From contig JAITAX010000142.1 of the NCBI GenBank assembly GCA_031283865.1, positions 1 through 6,371 of the forward strand: a stretch of 6,371 bases of DNA. The letters are read 5' to 3'. Within the stretch, counting starts at the first letter, position 1, and each line of letters opens with the position of its first letter. Both the position numbers and the translations under genes were made by a program. A model generated the notes under the pieces. The model was not told the origin of the DNA. It saw only the letters and a program-made list of their open reading frames with translations, and ran no database searches. This DNA is from Eubacteriales Family XIII. Incertae Sedis bacterium. GTDB lineage: Bacteria; Bacillota; Clostridia; Peptostreptococcales; Anaerovoracaceae. Below are positions 1 to 4,712 of this stretch, piece after piece.

Positions 1-657
1 CCGGACAGCGTACTCGAGGGCATAGGCGTGGAATGGGCCAGACAGGAAATGGGCCGGCGTCTCGCGCGCGAAAGCGGCGCCCCGGCCGACATCGTGATCG
101 GCGTCCCGGACTCCGGCATCAGCGCGGCGCAGGGCTACGCGAGGGAATCGGGCATCCCCTACGGCGTCGGGCTGATCAAGAACCGCTACATCGGCAGGAC
201 TTTCATTCAGCCCTCGCAGGATCGGCGCGAACGGGCCGTGCGCCTCAAATTGAACCCGCTGGCCGCCAATATAAGGGGCAAGCGCGTCATCATGATAGAC
301 GACTCCATCGTGCGCGGCACGACCTCGGCCCGCATCGTATCCGCGCTCCGCGAAGCCGGCGCGCGCGAAGTCCACATGCGCATCTCCTCCCCGCCTTTCC
401 TGCACCCCTGCTACTTCGGCACCGACATCCCCGACAGAGAGGGCCTGATCGCCCACAAGCACACGGTGGACGAAACCGCGCGGCTCATAGGCGCGGATTC
501 CCTCGCATACCTGTCCAAGGACGCGCTCAGGGACGTGCTGGAGCGCTGCGGCGGCTGCCCTGTCTGCGACGCCTGCTTCAGCGGGAACTACCCCGTCGCG
601 CCGCCGCCCGTCGCGGAAAAGAACATCTTCGACCAACGCATACATTACGCGCCCTGA
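1..657 (+). CDS. purF: Amidophosphoribosyltransferase PurF, C-terminal part (5' end outside window)
   Basis: Glutamine PRPP amidotransferase catalyses the first step of de novo purine synthesis in the cytoplasm, making phosphoribosylamine from PRPP and glutamine ammonia. The frame is open from base 1 and gives 218 residues, about the C-terminal 45% of a family that is usually near 470-480 residues. The N-terminal Ntn glutaminase domain lies outside the window. The fragment opens with PDSVLEGIGV, followed by the family blocks IGVPDSGI, GLIKNRYIGRTFIQP and LKLNPL. The PRPP-binding loop DDSIVRGTT is at fragment residues 100-108. Cysteines in HPCYFG (137) and CDAC (189, 192) match three of the four [4Fe-4S] ligands of the Bacillus-type enzyme; the first ligand would lie upstream. 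Two more cysteines (183, 186) extend the cluster to CxxCxxCxxC. The gene ends at TGA 655-657 and converges with trpB2. No in-window start is proposed, because the homology runs through the edge. Confidence 0.96.
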   Translation, partial: PDSVLEGIGVEWARQEMGRRLARESGAPADIVIGVPDSGISAAQGYARESGIPYGVGLIKNRYIGRTFIQPSQDRRERAVRLKLNPLAANIRGKRVIMIDDSIVRGTTSARIVSALREAGAREVHMRISSPPFLHPCYFGTDIPDREGLIAHKHTVDETARLIGADSLAYLSKDALRDVLERCGGCPVCDACFSGNYPVAPPPVAEKNIFDQRIHYAP

Positions 658-666
658 GACGCGCAC

Positions 667-695
667 GGGCCGGGCGGCGACACGCCGCCCGGCCC
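667..695. terminator. GC-rich hairpin between convergent purF and trpB2
   Basis: A perfect 12-bp inverted repeat (GGGCCGGGCGGC and GCCGCCCGGCCC) with a 5-nt loop (GACAC) begins 9 bp after the purF stop and ends 58 bp from the trpB2 stop. Its position between convergent genes suggests a shared bidirectional terminator. There is no T-tract on either side, so it is not a textbook intrinsic terminator. It may act by stalling polymerase, with Rho, or as a 3'-end stabiliser. Confidence 0.5.
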
Positions 696-753
696 GAAAG
701 AAGCGCCCGAAGCCACCCGAATATCCCGTCTTTATCCCGTATGCGGCGCGCCC

Positions 754-2142
754 TTACTCCGCGTCGCTCACATCGGGCAGGCCCGCGAAGCCGCGCGCGA
801 GATCCGCGTCGGTCGGGATGTAATCCTCCATCGTGCCGTCGTTGTACTGCGCGTAGGCCGCGAGGTCGAAATACCCCGTGCCGGTCAATCCGAAGAGGAT
901 CGTCTTTTCCTCGCCGCTCTCCCTGCACTTCAGCGCCTCGTCGATGGTTACGCGAATCGCGTGGGCCGACTCCGGCGCCGGCAGCAGGCCCTCGACTTTC
1001 GCGAAGAGCCCGGCGGCCTCGAACACGCTGCGCTGCCCGACGGCTCTGGCCTCATCCAGATACCCGTCGTGGTAAAGCTGCGACAATATGGGGCTCATGC
1101 CGTGGTAGCGCAGTCCGCCCGCGTGGTTCGACGCGGGGATGAAAGAGGCACCCAAGGTGTACATCTTCGCGAGCGGCGTAACCATCCCCGTATCGCAGAA
1201 GTCGTAGGCAAAGCGTCCGCGCGTCATTGACGGGCAGGAAGCGGGTTCGACGGCTATGAAGCGCGGCGATTTTTTCCCGGCCAGCCTGTCCGCCATAAAG
1301 GGCGCCATCAGACCGCCGAGGTTCGAGCCGCCGCCCGCGCAGCCGATCAGGATGTCCGGATACGCGTCGTATCGTTCGAGCGCGGCCTTGGCCTCGAGGC
1401 CGATGACGGACTGATGGATCAGCACTTGATTCAGCACGCTGCCGAGCACGTATTTGTAGCCTTCCGCGGATACGGCGGCCTCCACGGCCTCCGAGATGGC
1501 GCAGCCGAGGCTGCCCGTCGTGTTCGGATCGTCCGCCAACATCTTCCTGCCGATGTTCGTCGTGTCGGAGGGCGACGGCGTGACATTCGCGCCGTAGGTT
1601 TCCATGACGATCTTGCGGTAGGGCTTCTGCTCCGCCGAAACTTTCACCATGTACACGCGGCAGTCCAGATCGAAGTAGCCGCAGGCCATAGAGAGCGCCG
1701 TACCCCATTGCCCGGCCCCCGTTTCGGTCGTGACGCCCTTGAGCCCCTGCGCTTTCGCGTAGTAGGCCTGCGCGATTGCGGAGTTGAGCTTGTGGCTGCC
1801 CGAGGTGTTGCCGCCCTCGTATTTGTAGTAGATCCGCGCCGGGGTCTGCAGGGCCTGTTCGAGGAAGCGCGCGCGCACGAGCGGCGACGGGCGGTACATC
1901 TTGTAGAAGTCGCGTATCGACGCGGGAATCTCGATGAAGCTGTCCTTGTCGTTCAGCTCCTGCTTGACAAGCTCGTCGCAGAACACGGGACGCAGGTCCT
2001 CCTCCGTCACGGGCTTGTGCGTGCCGGGATGCAGGATCGGACGGTGCGCCGTCTTCATCTCCGCGCGGACATTGTACCACGCCTTGGGACTCTCTTGCTC
2101 GCTCAGGTAAATCTTGTAGGGGATGTTGTCTTTCTTGCTCAT
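754..2142 (-). CDS. trpB2: TrpB2-type tryptophan synthase beta subunit, stand-alone
   Basis: This PLP enzyme is expected to condense indole with L-serine to give L-tryptophan in the cytoplasm. The 462-residue product carries the blocks that separate TrpB2 from classical TrpB1. These are RPSPLVRA (84-91), IYYKYEG (104-110), GSHKLN (115-120, K118 being the Schiff-base lysine), TETGAGQWG (139-147, E140 catalytic, W where TrpB1 has H), EQKPYR, PSPS, SLGCAISEA, LGSVLNQVLIHQ, the PLP-phosphate loop GGGSN (270-274), MYTLG, HAGGLRYHG (340-348) and EGLLPAPESAHAI. The N-terminal extension relative to TrpB1 is usual for TrpB2. ATG at 2142 was chosen because AAAGGAG lies 6 nt upstream and homology begins there. 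The frame stays open further upstream, but that stretch is the T-box leader RNA. No trpA or other trp gene is adjacent, so the gene looks monocistronic. A tryptophan T-box controls it. Assignment to the TrpB2 subfamily is secure; physiological use as an indole-salvage enzyme is inferred. Confidence 0.94.
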   Translation of the reverse strand: MSKKDNIPYKIYLSEQESPKAWYNVRAEMKTAHRPILHPGTHKPVTEEDLRPVFCDELVKQELNDKDSFIEIPASIRDFYKMYRPSPLVRARFLEQALQTPARIYYKYEGGNTSGSHKLNSAIAQAYYAKAQGLKGVTTETGAGQWGTALSMACGYFDLDCRVYMVKVSAEQKPYRKIVMETYGANVTPSPSDTTNIGRKMLADDPNTTGSLGCAISEAVEAAVSAEGYKYVLGSVLNQVLIHQSVIGLEAKAALERYDAYPDILIGCAGGGSNLGGLMAPFMADRLAGKKSPRFIAVEPASCPSMTRGRFAYDFCDTGMVTPLAKMYTLGASFIPASNHAGGLRYHGMSPILSQLYHDGYLDEARAVGQRSVFEAAGLFAKVEGLLPAPESAHAIRVTIDEALKCRESGEEKTILFGLTGTGYFDLAAYAQYNDGTMEDYIPTDADLARGFAGLPDVSDAE

Positions 2143-2148
2143 TTTTTT

Positions 2149-2155
2149 CTCCTTT
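2149..2155 (-). promoter_or_regulatory. Ribosome binding site of trpB2
   Basis: AAAGGAG on the - strand, 6 nt before ATG 2142. It decides the start codon against upstream in-frame starts that lie inside the T-box leader. Confidence 0.85.
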
Positions 2156-2242
2156 CGGCTTTGCGCCGCCCGAATCGAAGCCGGACGGGCGACCGCTGTA
2201 ACGATGAAAGGGGTTCTCTGCCCGCGCCGCGCACCGTGAAAC

Positions 2243-2279
2243 AAAAAACGCCTGTCCTCATAAGTACAAGGACAGGCGT
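2243..2279 (-). terminator. Intrinsic terminator of the T-box leader
   Basis: A perfect 11-bp stem (ACGCCTGTCCT and AGGACAGGCGT on the - strand) with a 10-nt loop runs directly into six T residues (2248-2243). It competes with the antiterminator and would stop transcription before trpB2 when tRNA-Trp is charged. Confidence 0.95.
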
Positions 2280-2300
2280 ATGCCTGCGGTGCCACCTTGT
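2266..2300 (-). promoter_or_regulatory. T-box antiterminator
   Basis: The - strand forms helix A1 (ACAAGG with CCTTGT), a 7-nt bulge TGGCACC, and helix A2 (GCAGGC with GCCTGT, one G-U pair, loop ATAC), with no unpaired bases between the two 3' strands. The bulge bases UGGC are complementary to GCCA, the acceptor end of bacterial tRNA-Trp, whose discriminator base is G73. This agrees with the UGG specifier. The helix uses bases 2266-2279 that are also the 5' arm of the terminator, so the two folds exclude each other. Confidence 0.92.
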
Positions 2301-2419
2301 TTGACGCGCGTCGCGCGTCCACTCTGCAGAGTGCTGTCACACCCTTAACCCGATCACGCAGGTTACGCGTCGCCGCTACTCGGCGGCAAACGCCCGCCTT
2401 TCGCTTTGCCCTCAGAGGC

Positions 2420-2422
2420 CCA
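2420..2422 (-). other. T-box specifier codon UGG (tryptophan)
   Basis: On the - strand the specifier-loop segment reads ACAAATGGG just 3' of the CGCGA helix strand and before CCTCTGAGG, the usual position of the specifier triplet. UGG would pair with the CCA anticodon of tRNA-Trp, and the purine after it fits the family pattern. Alternative register shifts (AUG, GGG) fit less well with the spacing and with the downstream gene. Confidence 0.85.
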
Positions 2423-2521
2423 TTTGTTCGCGGCTGCATCCGTTCGGCTTCCACCGGCCCGAACTCGCTGTATGACCGCTTCGCGATTTTACTTCCTCGT
2501 CATAGGTTTCGTATGAATGCA

Positions 2522-2550
2522 ATCATAGCACTTGTTTGCGTTCTTGTCAA
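2522..2550 (-). promoter_or_regulatory. Promoter of the T-box/trpB2 unit
   Basis: TTGACA (2550-2545) and TATGAT (2527-2522) are separated by 17 bp on the - strand, a near-consensus sigma-A promoter. The upstream flank (2551-2580) is A/T-rich and could serve as an UP element. Transcription should start near 2515, just before Stem I of the T-box. Strong constitutive initiation with control by leader attenuation is the usual T-box arrangement. Confidence 0.9.
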
Positions 2551-2562
2551 TTCTGTTTTTTA

Positions 2563-2579
2563 TTACAATTTCATTACAA
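2563..2579 (-). repeat. Short direct repeat upstream of the trpB2 promoter
   Basis: TTGTAAT occurs twice on the - strand (2579-2573 and 2569-2563), with a 10-bp period, one helical turn, ending 12 bp upstream of the -35 box. It could be a regulator half-site pair or only part of an A/T-rich UP element; the sequence alone does not decide. Confidence 0.4.
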
Positions 2580-2604
2580 ACGCGCACAGCTGCGGCAGCC
2601 GGCC

Positions 2605-4419
2605 TCAATACTTGTCGTCGCCGTCGAACAGCGAAATCACCTTGCTCGCATCCGCTTCCCGCGCCGCGCCCGCGCCGCGGTCCGCGTCTGTGCGCGAAGA
2701 CGTGAACGACGCGGGTTGCAGGCCCGAGCGCTCCACCTTGAACCGGTTCACGATGCTGTTCAGCGTGACGGACTGGGAAGACATCTCCTCGGAGGAGGCC
2801 GCCGTTTCCTCAGCCGTGGCCGAATTGGCCTGCACGACGGAGGACAGTTGCGTAATCGCCGTGTTGATCTCGGCCATAGAACCGCTCTGCTTCGTGGAGC
2901 CGCTGTACAGCTTCTCCACGGACGCGGCGTTCTTGTCGGAGATGGTGCCGACGGCCTGCAGGCTGTCGTTCACCTTGGCTACGATTGTATTGCCCTCGGT
3001 AACGCTGAGCAGGCTGCTTTCGATCAGTTCCGCCGTTTCTTTCGCCGCGCCGGCCGACTTGGACGCGAGGTTGCGCACCTCATCCGAAACGACGGCGAAA
3101 CCCTTTCCGTGCTGCCCGGCGCGCGCGGCTTCCACAGCCGCGTTCAGGGCCAGGATATTCGTCTGGAAAGCGATCTCGTCTATCACCTTGATGACGTTGG
3201 AGATGTGCTGCGATTTTTCGTCTATATCCTGCATGGCGTGCAACATGCGATCCATCTCGTTCACGCACTCGCCCATCATGCGGCCGGATTCCCGCACATC
3301 CTGCAACACATCTGTGGCCATCGCGGTGTTTTCGTCGGCCATCCGGTGGACCTCCGTCACCGTGGCCGTAAATTCCTCGATGGTCGCGGCCTGTTCGCTT
3401 GCGCCCGTAGCCAGATTGGTCGAGGCTTGAGCGATCTGCGATGAGCCGGAGGCGACCTGTGACGCGGACATGCTGATCTCCCCGAATATGTCATTCAGAT
3501 TTGCCAGCATATGCTTCAGCGCGACGCCGCAGGTATCCGAATCGCTCAAGGTGCGAACTTTCACGGTGAGGTCCCGGTCGGCCACCGCGCTGAGGCATTT
3601 CCCATAGTACGCAAACTGCTCCATCGTCTTGACAAAGGCCGCTATGGACTGCGCGATCTCGTCCTTGAACACCGCCGCCGCCTTGACGCTGCGCATCTGC
3701 TCCGCGTCGAACGCGAGGTCGCCGGTTTCGCCGACTTTCGTAAGGAGGCCTTTCATGAGGGCCAAGGGCTTCGTGATCAAGGCGGAAATATATACGGCAA
3801 GACAGATGGATATGAGTACCGCGGCGGCCAAAATGCCGATGGTGACACGTATGCTAACCACGGAACGCATGGACAGCGCGTCGCTTTTCTCCTGCGTGTT
3901 CTTGAATCGCGCCGTCGTCATGCCGTCCACGGTTTCGATGGCGGGTTCCACCGCATCCGCGCAGGATTGCAAAAGCGCGTACAGGCGTTCGTTGTCCGCC
4001 GCCGCGTTCACAGCGGACAGAAAGGACGCCGCAGCGTCGGAGTAATTCGCGTATTCGCCCTCAAATTCCGCGAAAAGGCGATGCCCCTCATCCGTTACGA
4101 GCGTCGCGTTGTAGGCGTCCATGCTCGATCTCGTCGTTTCTTTCAGATTATTGTATGACTCTACGGTCTTTTGAACGCCGGCGGAATCGCTGCGCTGAAT
4201 GTAGATCATCGCGGCGCGCAGTTCGGAGCGCTCGCTGTACAGCGAGGCCCGCACGTTTCCGAGGGCGTTTATCGAGTTTGTGTCCCGCTCCACCAATTTA
4301 CTGTAATCATCTTCCATGCTGCTCGTAAACTTAATGGATATAATTCCCATTGTGAGTGTCAATAGCACGACAACGCCGAATGCGATAATCAGCTTCACGG
4401 AAATTTTTAGATTTTTCAT
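2605..4419 (-). CDS. Methyl-accepting chemotaxis protein (transmembrane receptor)
   Basis: This is a chemoreceptor that should sit in the membrane, bind an outside signal and control CheA through CheW. The product has 604 residues. A first membrane segment is at about 11-29. An extracytoplasmic part of about 160 residues follows, helical and rich in charged and Ala residues, resembling the four-helix-bundle sensor type. The second membrane segment is at about 192-213. A HAMP region starts at ITKPLALMKG, and a second HAMP-like stretch is around 270-312 (AVADRDLTVKV). The signalling domain has its conserved hairpin tip at about 415-452 (EIAFQTNILALNAAVEAARAG). Glu/Gln/Ala-rich methylation-type segments lie on both sides (EQAATIEEF; TAEETAASSEEM). 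The C-terminus is a polar linker without an NWETF-like CheR tether. ATG 4419 was chosen over in-frame ATGs at 4428 and 4446 because AAAGGG lies 9 nt upstream of it, while the other two have purine runs directly abutting. The ligand cannot be predicted. No other che gene is in view. Confidence 0.95.
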   Translation of the reverse strand: MKNLKISVKLIIAFGVVVLLTLTMGIISIKFTSSMEDDYSKLVERDTNSINALGNVRASLYSERSELRAAMIYIQRSDSAGVQKTVESYNNLKETTRSSMDAYNATLVTDEGHRLFAEFEGEYANYSDAAASFLSAVNAAADNERLYALLQSCADAVEPAIETVDGMTTARFKNTQEKSDALSMRSVVSIRVTIGILAAAVLISICLAVYISALITKPLALMKGLLTKVGETGDLAFDAEQMRSVKAAAVFKDEIAQSIAAFVKTMEQFAYYGKCLSAVADRDLTVKVRTLSDSDTCGVALKHMLANLNDIFGEISMSASQVASGSSQIAQASTNLATGASEQAATIEEFTATVTEVHRMADENTAMATDVLQDVRESGRMMGECVNEMDRMLHAMQDIDEKSQHISNVIKVIDEIAFQTNILALNAAVEAARAGQHGKGFAVVSDEVRNLASKSAGAAKETAELIESSLLSVTEGNTIVAKVNDSLQAVGTISDKNAASVEKLYSGSTKQSGSMAEINTAITQLSSVVQANSATAEETAASSEEMSSQSVTLNSIVNRFKVERSGLQPASFTSSRTDADRGAGAAREADASKVISLFDGDDKY

Positions 4420-4428
4420 TGTCGTCAT

Positions 4429-4434
4429 CCCTTT
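4429..4434 (-). promoter_or_regulatory. Ribosome binding site of the mcp gene
   Basis: AAAGGG on the - strand lies 9 nt upstream of ATG 4419 and supports that start. It is weaker than the AGGAGGTGA further upstream at 4517-4525, which has no suitable start codon. Confidence 0.65.
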
Positions 4435-4493
4435 CCCAAATATCATCCCCGACCGCTCGCGAAGCCCGCAGGCAAGGAAGCGGCCTCAAAAAA

Positions 4494-4506
4494 GCGCAAA
4501 AACAGG
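4494..4506 (-). repeat. 13-bp sequence shared with the ackA terminator tail
   Basis: CCTGTTTTTGCGC on the - strand at 4506-4494 recurs exactly at 4660-4648, where it is the 3' arm and T-tract of the ackA terminator. The copy here is the 3' arm of the closing helix in the mcp leader. The identity supports reading the mcp leader structure as terminator-like, or records a local duplication. Confidence 0.6.
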
Positions 4507-4581
4507 TCGGATGTTTCACCTCCTCAATCTCAAACCCTCGCCCGAGTTTCCCCTCTCGAACGAGCCCGCTCCCCTGTTTTT
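4498..4581 (-). ncRNA. Structured 5' leader of mcp, unclassified (possible attenuator or riboswitch)
   Basis: Between the mcp promoter and its start lies a leader of about 175 nt. On the - strand AAAAACAGG (4581-4573) and CCTGTTTTT (4506-4498) can form a 9-bp closing helix. Inside it, CTCGTTCGAG and CTCGGGCGAG form a 10-bp hairpin (4537-4564) with two U-G pairs in the middle and the loop AGGGGAAA. A further small hairpin (GGTG/CATC) is possible at 4510-4520. The 3' arm ends in TTTTT, and a second T6 run follows within a few bases, so the closed form resembles a terminator. I do not find the GEMM (c-di-GMP-I), c-di-GMP-II, purine, ZTP, SAM or TPP signatures. The structure is a proposal from base pairing only; a function as a ligand sensor is speculation. 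Confidence 0.45.
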
Positions 4582-4601
4582 TTTTCGAAGTAACTGATGT
4601 T

Positions 4602-4630
4602 ATTATATCATCTCGGGAAAGTATATTCAA
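4602..4630 (-). promoter_or_regulatory. Promoter of the mcp gene
   Basis: TTGAAT (4630-4625) and a perfect TATAAT (4607-4602) are separated by 17 bp on the - strand. The start of transcription should be near 4595, giving a leader of about 175 nt. It is a sigma-A-type promoter, not the sigma-28 flagellar type common for chemotaxis genes. It lies 21 bp beyond the ackA terminator. Confidence 0.85.
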
Positions 4631-4651
4631 TTCTTACGGAGCAAAACGCGC

Positions 4652-4684
4652 AAAAACAGGGCCGCGTTCGGGACGCGACCCTGT
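4652..4684 (-). terminator. Intrinsic terminator of ackA
   Basis: On the - strand ACAGGGTCGCGT and ACGCGGCCCTGT form a 12-bp stem with one G-U pair and a 5-nt loop (CCCGA), followed by T residues. It begins 28 bp after the ackA stop codon and insulates ackA from mcp. The other side is less T-rich, so termination on the + strand is doubtful. Confidence 0.92.
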
Positions 4685-4712
4685 TCTTTGTTGCGGCGGC
4701 TCGCAAACGAAC

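Larger units (their letters stand above)
2243..2515 (-). promoter_or_regulatory. T-box riboswitch leader, tryptophan type, controlling trpB2
   Basis: This leader RNA senses uncharged tRNA and decides between antitermination and termination before trpB2. Reading the - strand, the Stem I signature GACGAGGAAGTA is followed by a helix TCGCG/CGCGA. The distal hairpin GTTCGG/CCGAAC carries the conserved GGTGGAAG loop segment. The specifier loop then contains UGG (Trp codon) followed by a purine, and GCCTCTGAGG at the base of Stem I. A Stem III hairpin (GACGCGCG/CGCGCGTC, 2303-2319) precedes the T-box core AAGGTGGCACCGC (2286-2298, consensus AGGGTGGNACCGCG). The core is followed by an intrinsic terminator. 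The 5' end is estimated from the promoter, a few bases downstream of its -10 box. About 100 nt separate the terminator from the trpB2 start; I see no further gene there. Confidence 0.95.

Noticed and set aside
722..740. 8-bp direct repeat TATCCCGT in the trpB2 3' region
   Set aside because: Short, between convergent gene ends, with no associated structure; likely chance.
33..1142. Long + strand open frame overlapping purF and the end of trpB2
   Set aside because: Arg/Pro/Ala-rich translation in the wrong frame of PurF, typical of GC-rich shadow frames, with no recognisable motif.
2167..2191. 6-bp inverted repeat CGCCCG/CGGGCG between the T-box terminator and trpB2
   Set aside because: The 13-nt loop and short stem make it weak, with no T-tract and not overlapping the ribosome binding site; no role can be supported.
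2143..2454. In-frame N-terminal extension of trpB2 by about 100 codons
   Set aside because: The stretch encodes the T-box riboswitch with its terminator; the peptide has no TrpB homology, and ATG 2142 has the ribosome binding site.
2297..3444. Two long + strand open frames antisense to mcp
   Set aside because: Low-complexity Ser/Ala/Arg composition that mirrors the MCP coiled coil; the MCP frame has full family motifs.
4420..4446. Alternative mcp starts at ATG 4446 and ATG 4428
   Set aside because: Their purine-rich upstream bases directly abut the ATG, leaving no spacing; ATG 4419 has a 9-nt spacer and the usual basic N-terminus before the membrane segment.
4498..4581. GEMM (c-di-GMP-I) riboswitch in the mcp leader
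   Set aside because: Expected because such riboswitches often precede chemoreceptor genes, but the conserved core segments of the class (CACAGGGCAAACC-like and GCAAAGCC-like) are absent.
4331..4630. 99-codon - strand frame across the mcp promoter and leader
   Set aside because: It starts at the -10/-35 region of the mcp promoter, so it would not be on the transcript, and it overlaps the mcp start out of frame.
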